A DNA stretch of 64,000 bases from Chloroflexota bacterium. GTDB lineage: Bacteria > Chloroflexota > Dormibacteria > Dormibacterales > Dormibacteraceae. Shown one piece after another: positions 24,134-33,491 of this stretch; the stretch's first letter is position 1, and every line of letters starts with the position of its first letter. The notes under the pieces were generated by a model. That model searched no databases. It was not told the DNA's origin and was given only the letters and a program-made list of their open reading frames with translations. The stretch is from assembly GCA_005883575.1 (NCBI GenBank), contig VBFH01000023.1:62001-126000 (forward strand), written 5' to 3'. The position numbers and the translations under genes were made by a program.

Positions 24134-25341
24134 GGTTGATACTCAAACTCGACGCCCGAGATCGTGACCGTGTCCCCGGGTTTCACGCCCGCGGCCTCCA
24201 GCGCGGAATTGACGCCGAGTCGGTCAAGGTCGGACTGAAAACGCGAAAGGCCGCGGTCAGTGGCGAGGTTGGTCCGTTCGACGAGCCTCTCGACGCGCTC
24301 ACCGCTGACCACATAGCCGTAGGATTTGCGCTCGACGACGAGGTCGCCGGCTTGACGGACATTGAGCTTTGTGACTTTCGCCGGCGCCCCCACTGGCGGC
24401 TGCGGTGCCGACGCCACGAGCTTCGTGATCGCGTGCATCAGGTCTGCCACGCCTTCGCCTGTGAGGGCGGAGACGAACTGCACCCCCGCTCGGCGGGTCC
24501 GCGAACGCAGCCGCCGCGTTGCCGCCAGGTCGAGCTTGTTCACTGCGACGAGATGCGGGCGCTCGAGCAGTTGACGCGAAAAGTTCGCCACCTCCTGACG
24601 CACCACCTCGAGGTCCTTCCACGGATCCACCTCGGATCCATCCAGGACATAGACGAGCGCTTTCGTGCGCTCGACGTGGCGAAGAAACCGCTGCCCCAGA
24701 CCCGCTCCATGCGCGGCGCCCTCGATCAGACCCGGAATGTCGGCCAGGACGACGCGAACGTCGTCTACGTCCGCGACCCCCAACTCGGGATCAAGGGTCG
24801 TGAAAGGGTAGTCGGCGACCTTGGGGCGCGCCGCGGTCATCGCCCTGAGCAGGGATGACTTGCCCGCATTCGGCGGCCCGACCAGACCCACGTCGGCGAT
24901 CAGCTTGAGGTCCAGGGTGATCTCGCGCTCTTCGCCCTTGAGTCCAGGCTCCGCGTAATCGGGAGCACGTCGCGTCGAGCTCTTGAAGTGCACGTTGCCC
25001 CGCCCTCCGGCGCCGCCCCGCGCGATCACGTCCGTGGCGCCGGGGCGGTCCAGGTCCGCGATCAGAGATCCGTCGGCGTCGAATGCGATGGTTCCGGCTG
25101 GAACTTTCAGCGTGACGTCAGCGCCTGAGCGACCCGTCTTTCGGCCACCCGCCCCATCGCGACCCGGCTGCGCATGCCAGCGCTTGCGTCGCCTGTAGAG
25201 GGAGAGATCGGCGACGTCATTGGACGCTTCCAGAATTACCGAGCCGCCGTGCCCACCGTCGCCGCCGTCGGGGCCGCCGCGCGGAACAAATGGTTCGCGC
25301 CGAAAGGACGCCGAACCTTTTCCGCCGTGACCGCCACGCAC
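24130..25341 (-). CDS. obg: GTPase Obg/CgtA
   Basis: Essential ribosome-associated GTPase. The glycine-rich Obg fold (GGHGGKGSASFRREPFVPRGGP) is followed by the G domain with Walker A GPPNAGKSSL, switch II DIPGLIEGAAHGAGLG, NKLD and SALTGEG. The C-terminal OCT domain ends VTISGVEFEYQP. GTG 25341 gives 403 residues but begins inside the first strand. The codons before it encode FVDSARIFV, matching the usual Obg N-terminus, and yet no ATG, GTG or TTG occurs between the in-frame TGA near 25395 and that sequence. The true start is therefore probably upstream, near 25370-25385, at a non-standard codon. The gene sits between rpmA and nadD as in many bacteria. Confidence 0.93.
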   Translation of the reverse strand: MRGGHGGKGSASFRREPFVPRGGPDGGDGGHGGSVILEASNDVADLSLYRRRKRWHAQPGRDGAGGRKTGRSGADVTLKVPAGTIAFDADGSLIADLDRPGATDVIARGGAGGRGNVHFKSSTRRAPDYAEPGLKGEEREITLDLKLIADVGLVGPPNAGKSSLLRAMTAARPKVADYPFTTLDPELGVADVDDVRVVLADIPGLIEGAAHGAGLGQRFLRHVERTKALVYVLDGSEVDPWKDLEVVRQEVANFSRQLLERPHLVAVNKLDLAATRRLRSRTRRAGVQFVSALTGEGVADLMHAITKLVASAPQPPVGAPAKVTKLNVRQAGDLVVERKSYGYVVSGERVERLVERTNLATDRGLSRFQSDLDRLGVNSALEAAGVKPGDTVTISGVEFEYQP

Positions 25342-25375
25342 AAAGATGCGTGCGGAATCGACGAAGTGCCGGCCG

Positions 25376-25636
25376 TCAGGCCTTGAGATGCTCGATGGTC
25401 ACCCGGCGGCGATCCTTGCCGACGCGTTCGTACCTCACCTGGCCGGGGACCAGCGCGAACAGCGTGTCATCGCGGCCTACGCCAACCCCGGTGCCGGCGC
25501 TGATCTTCGTTCCCCGCTGACGCACCAGGATGGTGCCCGCATTGACGACCTGGCCGCCGTAGATCTTGACGCCCAGCATCTGCGGATTCGAATCGCGGCC
25601 GTTGCGAGAGGAGCCGCCGCCTTTCTTATGCGCCAT
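25376..25636 (-). CDS. rpmA: 50S ribosomal protein bL27
   Basis: The 86-residue protein opens [20 protein letters not shown], the bL27 N-terminus that reaches the peptidyl-transferase centre, and continues [20 protein letters not shown] and [12 protein letters not shown]. There is no N-terminal cleavage extension of the Firmicutes type before the Ala-His-Lys start. It follows rplU with the start next to the rplU stop, the standard rplU-rpmA-obg order. Confidence 0.97.
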   Translation of the reverse strand: MAHKKGGGSSRNGRDSNPQMLGVKIYGGQVVNAGTILVRQRGTKISAGTGVGVGRDDTLFALVPGQVRYERVGKDRRRVTIEHLKA

Positions 25637-26212
25637 CTACTCGGTTTCCTTCTTGCGCCGTCGCGTCGTCTCCTTCTCGGATGCTTCCCTCACGCGTGCG
25701 GTCGGCGCTTCTTCCTTCGCTTCCGCTGCCGGCCCTTCTGTTGCGGCCTCAGCCTTCGGTGCCGCTGCCCTCTTCTTATCGGATTTGCCCTGCGCTCGCC
25801 CGGCCGAAGCCGCCTTGGCCCTTCCCCGACGCTTGCCGGCCGGCGCCGCCTCCTCTTCCTTTTCCTCGGTTTCGAGACCGACGCCGCCGACGGCGATGAT
25901 CTCGAGCGCCGTTAGATGGGCGCGTCCGCCGCTGTGCACGCGCACGCGCTTTTTGGACTTGTAGCGAATGTTCTCGATGCGCGGTCCGCGCCGATGGGCG
26001 ATCACCTTGGCGTCGACATCGAGGCCATCAACGGTTGGAGCGCCTACTTTGACGTCCTTGCCGTCGCTGAAAATCAGGACACGGCCAAGCTTCACCGACG
26101 AGCCGGGCTCGGCGGTGAGCCGGTCGACCAGGATCCGGTCGCCTGGGGCCACGCGGTACTGCTTCCCGCCGCTGACGATGACAGCCGACGGCGAACTATC
26201 GGGCTTGGGCAC
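25637..26212 (-). CDS. rplU: 50S ribosomal protein bL21 with long charged C-terminal tail
   Basis: From the GTG near 26212 the protein is about 191 residues. The first 105 are bL21 (AVIVSGGKQYRVAPGDRILVD, LIFSDGKDVKVGAPTVDG, VIAHRRGPRIENIRYKSKKR). Typical bL21 stops here at about 103. A further tail of about 85 residues is rich in Lys, Ala, Glu and Arg (EEKEEEAAPAGKRRGRAKAA, RRRKKETE) and probably disordered. The frame is open upstream to 26347, but those residues lack similarity. Confidence 0.93.
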   Translation of the reverse strand: MPKPDSSPSAVIVSGGKQYRVAPGDRILVDRLTAEPGSSVKLGRVLIFSDGKDVKVGAPTVDGLDVDAKVIAHRRGPRIENIRYKSKKRVRVHSGGRAHLTALEIIAVGGVGLETEEKEEEAAPAGKRRGRAKAASAGRAQGKSDKKRAAAPKAEAATEGPAAEAKEEAPTARVREASEKETTRRRKKETE

Positions 26213-26241
26213 GGCGAGAGATTGTACCAAGGGCAGGCGAG

Positions 26242-27051
26242 CTACCTGATCTGGATCGAGGTGACCAATACGATCGCCAGTACCAGCACCGCGTAGGGCG
26301 GGATCACGCGGGTGTATAGACCACGCGCGACCGTCACGCCTCGCCACCGCATGAACATAGCCAACGCGACCAGGACGGCTGCGACCGCAAAGCTGAGGCC
26401 GAAGAATCGCAGCAATCCCTCAAGGTCGTCCGACGACGGCGTCACGAAGAGCGTGGTGAACAGCCCGCAGTAAGGAAACCAGGTCAGGATCCTGCCCGCG
26501 TCCAGCCTCTGCTTTACTCGTTTGTCGGCGGATGGCGTGAACGGCCACAGCCGGAGAAGGCCCGGCAGACTCAAGAGATAGAGGAAGGCGCAAGCCACCT
26601 TCACCGGAAGCAGGCCCGGCACCACCACGTTACCGAGGACCTGCGGGCGAAGACTCTCCGGCTGGACCGCCGGCCCCAGCACCGCGAGCAGCCAGCTGAC
26701 CTGCACGATGAGGAGCAGGCCCGGCTCCGCCACGAACTCCACCGTCAGCGCAAGCTCGGCCCAGGCCGTAAACGCGAGGGCGACCGCTGCCAGGACCACG
26801 CTGCGTTCGTCGCCCGGGATCGGGTTCAGCGGCGCCGCAAGCTGAACGGCGCCAACCACGGCGCATAGAGCGACCGTCGCCACCACCGGTGTCGGGCGCC
26901 GTCGGGGTAGCCTGGGCCATTCCCAATCGGGCCGGCTCACGCGCATCCAAGCGAGCTCGACGATCGCCCCGAACGCGACCATCGCAAGGAGGCCCGGGTA
27001 GAAAAAGAGCGCCACAGCGTGGGTGACGATCGAGAGAATCAGCTGAATCAT
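26242..27051 (-). CDS. Polytopic membrane protein, possibly NuoH/HyfC-like
   Basis: From ATG 27051 the 269-residue protein has about seven to eight hydrophobic segments (MIQLILSIVTHAVALFFYPGLLAMVAFGAIVELAW, VATVALCAVVGAVQLAA, VLAAVALAFTAWAELALTVEFVAEP, LLPVKVACAFLYLLSLPGLL and others). Its place as last gene of a run of complex-I-like membrane subunits suggests a NuoH/HyfC counterpart, but the quinone-site motifs of NuoH are not recognisable, so the family call is weak. The final helix ends in a charged TSIQIR. No soluble subunit gene is nearby. Confidence 0.55.
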   Translation of the reverse strand: MIQLILSIVTHAVALFFYPGLLAMVAFGAIVELAWMRVSRPDWEWPRLPRRRPTPVVATVALCAVVGAVQLAAPLNPIPGDERSVVLAAVALAFTAWAELALTVEFVAEPGLLLIVQVSWLLAVLGPAVQPESLRPQVLGNVVVPGLLPVKVACAFLYLLSLPGLLRLWPFTPSADKRVKQRLDAGRILTWFPYCGLFTTLFVTPSSDDLEGLLRFFGLSFAVAAVLVALAMFMRWRGVTVARGLYTRVIPPYAVLVLAIVLVTSIQIR

Positions 27052-27064
27052 TTGTCGCGCGGTT

Positions 27065-28108
27065 TCACAGTCGCGCCGCCGCCAGCAGAGGAAGCGGATA
27101 CAAGCCGACCGCGACGTTGATCGCAAGCACCAGCGCAACCCCGACGGCCTGCCTGCCGCGAGGTACACCAAGGCTGCGCCCGAGGCGCAGCGAGCTGGGT
27201 AACCAGAGCAACATGCCGGCGGCCAGCACAAGCGCGAGCGGCCAGAACAGCTGGGTCGCTCCGCGCAGCAGCAGCACTCTGGCGGCGAACCCCGCGAAGG
27301 GAGCCGATCCTGCCAGGGCAGCGGCGACGAGAAGGTTGATCGGCCGCTCGGTCGCAACGCGGCCGCGGACCTCGCCGCGTGACGCGAAGTAAAGGGGCAG
27401 CCGTCCAAGCAGGATGGTGAAAAAGATGAGCAGCGCCGCGCGTCGGCCGTCGGTCAGCGCGACCCCAAAACCACTGAGCGCGAGGCCCCAGTCGGCGATG
27501 AAGGAGTAGCGCCAGGCGGCGCCACCGTTTTCGGTCAACCAGGCGGCGATGCTGCCCCAGGCCATGTTCAGAAGACCCAGCCCGATGAGCGTGGCGGCGA
27601 ACGCGGCGCTGGTGTCGGCGTTGAGCAGACCGTGCGCGTCAGCGACCATGACCGCCGCGACGGCGGGGCCGATGTATGCCAGCCATGCGATCGGCGAGGA
27701 CGTGATTCGTTCCTCAGGATCGAAAGGATGGAGGTAGGGCATCAATCCGATCGCGGCCGCGAGCCCGGCGGCGAGCCCGACGGCTGCAAACCGGTGAACG
27801 ACGTCAGGCCCCTGGACCCGCGCGAACAGTGCCCCGAGAGCCAGCAACGCGACCGCGAAAACCGGCGCCCTGAGCCGGCTGGCAAGGGTCCGCTTGCCCT
27901 CGATCGTCGCGTGCAAGACAGCCAGAGCAAGCAGGACGAGAAGGGCAAGATCGAACGTCGGCACCGCGGCCACCGCTGCAGTGCCGGCTAGCCCGGCGCC
28001 GCCTTTGGCGATCAGCCCGCGGCGCGAAGTCGGCACGGGGGCGAACGCGAGCGCAAGCACCAGCGCAGCCGCGGCCAGGACGACGAGCTCGAGCGCCTCA
28101 GGCAGCAC
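27065..28108 (-). CDS. NuoN/HyfF-like membrane protein (antiporter-like)
   Basis: The 347-residue protein from GTG 28108 is almost entirely hydrophobic, with about ten helices. Segments such as LNMAWGSIAAWLTENGGAAWRYSFIADWGLALSGFGVAL and PINLLVAAALAGSAPFAGFAARVLLL (the SGFPPFAGF-like turn of NuoN/MrpD relatives) suggest the proton-antiporter family. Conserved lysines expected in helices 7 and 8 are not obvious. Its start overlaps the preceding gene by 11 bases, so the run is one operon. Confidence 0.6.
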   Translation of the reverse strand: MLPEALELVVLAAAALVLALAFAPVPTSRRGLIAKGGAGLAGTAAVAAVPTFDLALLVLLALAVLHATIEGKRTLASRLRAPVFAVALLALGALFARVQGPDVVHRFAAVGLAAGLAAAIGLMPYLHPFDPEERITSSPIAWLAYIGPAVAAVMVADAHGLLNADTSAAFAATLIGLGLLNMAWGSIAAWLTENGGAAWRYSFIADWGLALSGFGVALTDGRRAALLIFFTILLGRLPLYFASRGEVRGRVATERPINLLVAAALAGSAPFAGFAARVLLLRGATQLFWPLALVLAAGMLLWLPSSLRLGRSLGVPRGRQAVGVALVLAINVAVGLYPLPLLAAARL

Positions 28109-28637
28109 GCGGAGTCCTGAGCGGAACCCAGGCGGCGGCCGCCGCGACGGTCGCCGCCGCAAGGTACGGCCAGCCGTCGTGTGGCGGACCGGACAGGCCC
28201 GCGGCCGCGCCCACGGCGAGCGCAAGCAAGCCGAAGGCCGTCAGCACAACCGGACCGCTGTCGCTCGACAGCGCGCGAGCAGCGGCCAGGCTCAGCATCG
28301 AGATGACCGCGAATCGCAGGCCCGCGCCGCTGCCGGACGTAACTGCCAGGCCGACCCAAAGCGCCAGCAAGCCCCCGGCGACGCCGAGCACCAGCCGCGG
28401 CGTCGACCCAGCCGGCATGACTGTCCAGCCCGGGGGCCCGGCGACCAGACGGCCGGCGGACGCGATCAATCCACCGACCGCGAGCGCAGCCGACGCGGTC
28501 GGTCCCGCGATCGGCAGCGATACGGCCGCGATCCCGGCGGCGGCCAGCAAGGTGCCCAACGCCAGGCCATAACGGCCATCGGCCAGCACCACGACGAAGA
28601 TGCCCAGCCAGGCGACGAAAGCGCCGGCGACCTCCAC
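28098..28637 (-). CDS. Small polytopic membrane protein, possibly HyfE-like
   Basis: This 179-residue protein (GTG 28637) has five or six helices (AGAFVAWLGIFVVVLADG, LALGTLLAAAGIAAVSLPIA, ALAVGGLIASAGRLV, LVLGVAGGLLALWVGLAV, and two more) and almost no charged residues inside them. I cannot place it by motif. It lies between a NuoL/M-like and a NuoN-like gene, where hydrogenase-4-type operons have HyfE; that assignment is by position only. Confidence 0.55.
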   Translation of the reverse strand: MEVAGAFVAWLGIFVVVLADGRYGLALGTLLAAAGIAAVSLPIAGPTASAALAVGGLIASAGRLVAGPPGWTVMPAGSTPRLVLGVAGGLLALWVGLAVTSGSGAGLRFAVISMLSLAAARALSSDSGPVVLTAFGLLALAVGAAAGLSGPPHDGWPYLAAATVAAAAAWVPLRTPRAA

Positions 28638-28641
28638 AGAC

Positions 28642-30294
28642 TTAGCGCGTCACGGCATAGGCAAGCGCGACCAGGGCGCCGAGCCACAGCACCGGTTGCC
28701 CACCGGCGGCGGCCATCTCCAGCTCGCGGACATTGAGGATCGTCCGGTACTGCTCGGGTACGCTCGCCGAACGAAGCGCGGTGCGCGCCCGCGACAGCGC
28801 TTCCGCGGCCGGGACCTTGAAGAGTGCGGGACGTGCCTGCGTGCGGATGGTGGACATGTTTGCGAGCCCGTAGGCGAGCGCGGCGAAGACCAGGAGCGGC
28901 GCGAACAGCGTGGCCGCCGGCAGCACGCTCGAAACCGTGACGACGTTGGTCAGCCCTCCGGTCAATGCGCTCGTTGAGGGCTGCATGACCTCGGCGGCGA
29001 CCGGATCGGCGAAACCGGCTTTGATCACGGCGAGGGCGGGACCACCGACGAGCGTCAGCATCGCGATCAGAAGCGACACCTTCGGAGACGTCTCCACCAG
29101 AGGGTGTCCGCGTCCCGCCGGCAGGCCGATGGCGCGCGCGCCGCCGACCATCCACGTCACCCACGTCACGACGCTGGCGACCCCGATCAGGCCTATGAAG
29201 TCACCAGCCTCAAAAGTCGCCTCGATGCCGATGACTCGGGCGCCAAAAGCGATGCCTGGGGGGAGCCCGACCGCGGCGGCGATGGTCACAAGCGATGCGA
29301 CCCCGGCCTGGTCCGGCAAGAGGGCAAGACAGGCGACCATCGCTGACGCCGTGGCCAGCAGGATTAGGCCGCCGATCAGGCCGAGAGGCGTGCCAAGCGC
29401 GATCGCGGTCAACGCAAACCCGCCAAAGCCCGGGATGAGCTCGCCGAGAAACTCGCGGCGCGTCGGCGCGGCCTGGGCACGCGCTGCGGCGGCGAACGCC
29501 GTCGTCAGTCCGATCACCGCCAGCGCGACGTTGAAGAGCGGATGCGGATAGCGGCCGTCGCCCAGCTCGTATGCGCGGACCAGCAGGTAGAAGCCCATCG
29601 GATACAGCGTCGCCACCGTGATGCCTGCGGCGCGCAGCGACGGTCTTGTCCAGAGGTCAGCCGGCCACGTGCGCCAGGGGAAAAGGCAAGACACGAGCAC
29701 CGCCGATGCGGCGAGCAGGGCGAACAGCGGTCCGGTCACGGTTGCGACGGGCACGGCCGAATACACGGCGGTACCTCCCCCGACCTGGAGGATCACCCCG
29801 AACCAGCTGAGCGCCAGCCAACCCGCGAGCAGCATCGCCCAGCTCGGGCGCCGAGCCCTGGGATCTTCGGTCACCAGCAAGACCACCGCCAGGGTCGCCG
29901 CGGTGCCGCCCGCGACGGCGGTCAGCACGACTCCCGCGCTTTCGACCGCGGCCATCGCGGACGCGAGGGCGAGGAGGGAAAGCACAGCCTGGGGCCACGC
30001 CCGCGGCTGCACCGTGAGGAGGATCGCTGCCGGCGTGGCGATCATGAGGCCGAACGCAAACGTCACCCCATCGGTCCTCAGGTCGAAGGACGAGCCAAAC
30101 CCGAGCGGCCCCAACGAAAGCTCCAGCGAAGACCGGATTGGCACCCAGACCGCAAGCAGGGCGAGCAATGAGCTCCAGGCTCCAGCGGCGGCCGCGACGC
30201 GCCCGAGGCTCTTGCCCGCGAACCCGAAGATCGCGATCACGCCGGCGGCAATCAAGGGCAGGACGACCGGCCCGAGGACGGCGGCTGACGGCAC
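28642..30294 (-). CDS. NuoL/NuoM/HyfB-like antiporter-type membrane subunit
   Basis: The 550-residue protein has about 14 helices. PLFALLAASAVLVSCLFPWRTWPADLWTRPSLRAAGITVATL is laid out like the helix 6-7 region of NuoL/M (WLPDA..P..V.L.GVLLKLG). The lysine expected in that helix is missing: TLYPMGFYLL stands where KLG-type residues occur. RREFLGELIPGFGGFAL replaces the usual DLKR.lAYSS.. pattern. It could be a proton-pumping arm of a complex-I-like enzyme whose catalytic subunits are encoded elsewhere, or a degenerate relative. It is first of the four-gene operon. Confidence 0.65.
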   Translation of the reverse strand: MPSAAVLGPVVLPLIAAGVIAIFGFAGKSLGRVAAAAGAWSSLLALLAVWVPIRSSLELSLGPLGFGSSFDLRTDGVTFAFGLMIATPAAILLTVQPRAWPQAVLSLLALASAMAAVESAGVVLTAVAGGTAATLAVVLLVTEDPRARRPSWAMLLAGWLALSWFGVILQVGGGTAVYSAVPVATVTGPLFALLAASAVLVSCLFPWRTWPADLWTRPSLRAAGITVATLYPMGFYLLVRAYELGDGRYPHPLFNVALAVIGLTTAFAAAARAQAAPTRREFLGELIPGFGGFALTAIALGTPLGLIGGLILLATASAMVACLALLPDQAGVASLVTIAAAVGLPPGIAFGARVIGIEATFEAGDFIGLIGVASVVTWVTWMVGGARAIGLPAGRGHPLVETSPKVSLLIAMLTLVGGPALAVIKAGFADPVAAEVMQPSTSALTGGLTNVVTVSSVLPAATLFAPLLVFAALAYGLANMSTIRTQARPALFKVPAAEALSRARTALRSASVPEQYRTILNVRELEMAAAGGQPVLWLGALVALAYAVTR

Positions 30295-30309
30295 CGGCTA
30301 ACTCTAGGG

Positions 30310-32886
30310 TTACGAGTCTTGCTCTTTCAGGCGGTCCAGGGCCTCGCGGATTCCGGCGGCGCGGTCGTCCAGGTTGGCCACCACCTCGGCCGGCGCCTTG
30401 TCCCGGAACTGGGCGTTGCCGAGCTTGGCCTCCACTTTCGCAAGGTCGTCCTCCAACCGCTTGCGTTCCTTCCCGCGCCGCGCGTCGCCCAAGCCGGTGG
30501 GAAAGCTGACCCGCCCGGGCGCCGCCGCCAGAGGAGTGCCGTGCTCCAGGTCGTCGACGAGCTCGACCTGGGCGAGCTTCGCGGCCAACGCTCCCACCTT
30601 GCGGTCGATCGAGCCGTCGAGCTGGATCTGCCCACCTCGCCTGGGCGCTCCCGCCGCCTGACGATGGCCGCGAATCTCTTCGACGATCGTCATCACCTGC
30701 CCGAACTGCTCCTCCGCGCCGGGGTCGACAAACCGATCCTGGAGCTGGGGCCAGTCCGCGCGCATCACGTAATCGCGGTCGCCGGGGAGCCGCGACCAAA
30801 GCTCCTCGGTCACGAAGGGCATGAACGGATGCAGGACGCGAAACAGGTTGTCGAGGCAGAGGTAGGCCACGTCCTGGGCGGCGGCGTCGCCCGCACGCAG
30901 CCGCTCCTTGACCGATTCGAGGTACCAGTCGCAGAGCTCGTTCCACGCAAACCCGTAGGCGGCGTTGATCGAGTCCTGGAAAGTGAATCCCTCGATGCCT
31001 TCGGTGATGTCCCTGCACGCCGCCGCCAGACGCGACAGGATCCAGCGGTCTTCGAGGTGCTCGCGCGCCTCGAAAGCTCCCGGCTCCACCGCCGACGCTG
31101 TGCCCGGCGAGCTCAGCACCAAACGGGTCGCGTTCCAGAGCTTGTTGCAGAAGCGGCGGTAGCCTTCGACGCGGCTCTCATCGAACCGCACGTCCTGGCT
31201 TGACATGGCGACCGACATCGCCCACGCGCGCAGCGCGTCGGCCCCGTACCTCGACATCAGCTCCCGGGGATCGACACCGGTGCCGAGGGACTTCGACATC
31301 CGCCGCCCATCGGAGGCCTGAACGACGCAGTGGATGACGACGTCCTCAAACGGCACGTCACCCATGAACTCGATGCCGGTCATGATCATCCGGCTGACCC
31401 AGAGGTTGATGATCTCCCGCGCGGTGCAGTTGATGTCGGTGGGATAAAAGGCCTTCAGGTCGTCGGTGTCGTCCGGCCACCCCAGAGTCGCGAACGGCCA
31501 CAGCGCAGACGAGAACCACGTGTCGAGCACATCCGTGTCCTGAGTCAAATCGCGGCTGTCACATTCGCCGCACATCGCCGGTGGATCGACCGACACGGTG
31601 GTATGGCCCATCGCGCAGTAGTAGACGGGCACGCGGTGGCCGAGCCAGAGCTGGCGGCCGATGTTCCAGTCGCGCAGACCGCGCAGCCAGTCGAGGTAGG
31701 TGCGCTCGTAGCGGTCGGGATGCCACCCCACCTCGCCCGCCTCGGATGCGGCCACCGCGTTGTCGCGAAGATCGCGCATGCTCAGCCACCACTGCTCGCT
31801 GATGAGCGGTTCGATCACAGCATGGCATCGGTCGCAATGTCCGACCTCATGCGCGTAAGGCTCTTCTTTCACGAGCAATCCCTGCGCCTTCAGCTCTTTC
31901 ACGATTCGCTCTCGCGCTTCGAGCCCGGGCAGGCCGTCGTACGGAAGGCCCGGCACGTTCATGCTGCCGTCGGGGTGCATCCCGTTGACGATCTCCAGCC
32001 CGTGGCGCTGGCCGATGTCGTAATCCATCGGGTCATGGCCGGGAGTGACCTTCAGCGCGCCGGTGCCGAAGTCCTTCTCCACCGCTTCGTCGGCGACGAT
32101 CGGCAGCTTGCGGCCGACCAGCGGCAGGACGGCCGTCTTGCCGACGAGGTCGCGGTAACGCTTATCGTCCGGGTTCACCGCCACGCCTGTATCGGCGAGC
32201 ATCGTCTCGGGACGCACGGTGGCGATCGTCACGTCGTCCCCTCCCTCGACGGGGTACTTGATGAAGTAGAGCGTGTCCTGGTGCTCCTGCCACTCGATCT
32301 CGAGGTCTGAGATCGCCGAGCGGTCGTGTGGGCACCAGTTGACGATCCGAGGCGCTCGATAGATCCAGCCCTTCTCGTAAAAGGCGACGAACGCGGTCAT
32401 CACCGAGCGGTAGTAGCGGGAGTCCATCGTGAAGCGCAGCCGGGTCCAGTCCATCGAGGCGCCCAGCAACCGGAGCTGGTTGATGATGGTCGCGCCGACT
32501 TGCTCGTACCACGCTTCGACGCGGGCATCGAACTGTTCCCGGCCGAGCTCCTCCTTCGTCGTCCCCTCACGGGCAAGCTGCTTTTCGATCACGTTCTGGG
32601 TCGCGATCGCGGCGTGGTCGTAACCGGGAAGAAAGAGCACTTCGTGACCGGTCATCCGCTTGTACCGCGCCAGCAGGTCGTAGACCGCGGTCTGCAGCGC
32701 GTGGCCCATGTGCAGCTCGCCGGTGATGTTCGGCGGCGGGAAGCACATCGCGAACTTCGGCCGGTCGCTGGTCGGGTCGGCGATGAACAGGCCATCGGAT
32801 TCCCAGCGCGCGTACCAGCCGGCCTCGATGGCCTGTGGATCGAATGCCTTCGGCATCTCGCTTTCGCTCGTGGAGACGTGTTTCAT
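30310..32886 (-). CDS. valS: Valyl-tRNA synthetase
   Basis: The 858-residue class Ia synthetase charges tRNA-Val. HIGH motif is [19 protein letters not shown] motif is [11 protein letters not shown], and [13 protein letters not shown] and [13 protein letters not shown]-type segments (here [14 protein letters not shown]) fit ValRS. The CP1 editing domain holds [15 protein letters not shown], and the zinc-like knot [11 protein letters not shown] is present. The C-terminal coiled-coil ends in LKEQDS. The first ten residues are optional: [15 protein letters not shown] at 32856 is an equally good start. Upstream (32887-32990) I see no T-box. Confidence 0.96.
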   Translation of the reverse strand: MKHVSTSESEMPKAFDPQAIEAGWYARWESDGLFIADPTSDRPKFAMCFPPPNITGELHMGHALQTAVYDLLARYKRMTGHEVLFLPGYDHAAIATQNVIEKQLAREGTTKEELGREQFDARVEAWYEQVGATIINQLRLLGASMDWTRLRFTMDSRYYRSVMTAFVAFYEKGWIYRAPRIVNWCPHDRSAISDLEIEWQEHQDTLYFIKYPVEGGDDVTIATVRPETMLADTGVAVNPDDKRYRDLVGKTAVLPLVGRKLPIVADEAVEKDFGTGALKVTPGHDPMDYDIGQRHGLEIVNGMHPDGSMNVPGLPYDGLPGLEARERIVKELKAQGLLVKEEPYAHEVGHCDRCHAVIEPLISEQWWLSMRDLRDNAVAASEAGEVGWHPDRYERTYLDWLRGLRDWNIGRQLWLGHRVPVYYCAMGHTTVSVDPPAMCGECDSRDLTQDTDVLDTWFSSALWPFATLGWPDDTDDLKAFYPTDINCTAREIINLWVSRMIMTGIEFMGDVPFEDVVIHCVVQASDGRRMSKSLGTGVDPRELMSRYGADALRAWAMSVAMSSQDVRFDESRVEGYRRFCNKLWNATRLVLSSPGTASAVEPGAFEAREHLEDRWILSRLAAACRDITEGIEGFTFQDSINAAYGFAWNELCDWYLESVKERLRAGDAAAQDVAYLCLDNLFRVLHPFMPFVTEELWSRLPGDRDYVMRADWPQLQDRFVDPGAEEQFGQVMTIVEEIRGHRQAAGAPRRGGQIQLDGSIDRKVGALAAKLAQVELVDDLEHGTPLAAAPGRVSFPTGLGDARRGKERKRLEDDLAKVEAKLGNAQFRDKAPAEVVANLDDRAAGIREALDRLKEQDS

Positions 32887-32990
32887 CGTGCTGGCTCGGG
32901 TTGCGGCGCCGGCGTGATGGTCGCGGTTAGCGCGACGAAGCCGGCGAGCGTACGGATACGTTCTCGGCGCGGCTCATGGTTTTGCGAATT

Positions 32991-33473
32991 CTACCGTTTG
33001 TCGCGCTGACGCTCGTCCAGATCCTCATTGGACCCGGTGGCGCCCATCCATCTCGCCGTGGTCGCGAACACACCGGGGGTAAGGGCTTGCACCTTCAGCA
33101 CAGTCCTGAGCTGGATCGGGACGACGTCGATCTCTCGTTTCGCGTTGTACATGGTCTCGCCGCCGGCCGGGATCTTGTCCGCGAACGATGCTGAAGGTGG
33201 CCAGGCGCCCGGTGGCGGGGATGCCGGCGTTGGACACGAGCACGTCGACGCCTCCGGCTGCGGCGGCCAGCTTTTCCGGCTCGCCTGGCAGCGAAGGTCG
33301 GCCGCGACCACATCTGCTCCGCCGAGCTCGGCCGCCAGCCTTCCGAGCGCTTCTCGGTTACGTGCCGACAGAACCAGCTTCGCGCCGCCTCTCCGCAGCC
33401 GCCGCGCGATGTGCGGACCGAGACCTGTCGACGCGCCGGTCAAAAGGACCGTCTTGCCCTGCAAGTCGCGCAT
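32991..33473 (-). pseudogene. Decayed short-chain dehydrogenase/reductase gene
   Basis: The 5' part encodes a good SDR start: GKTVLLTGASTGLGPHIARRL (TGxxxGxG cofactor motif), then LSARNREALGRLAAELGG and ADVVAADL. The continuation VDVLVSNAGIPATGRLATFS (NNAG-type motif) lies in another frame at about 33185-33245, and the following KIPAGGETMYNA segment, with the catalytic-tyrosine region, is back in the first frame. The long middle and the end of an SDR are missing, so at least two frameshifts and deletions have occurred. It lies between valS and a secreted protein gene and is presumably not functional. Confidence 0.75.
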
Positions 33474-33491
33474 CGAGCTTCGTGGACCGCC

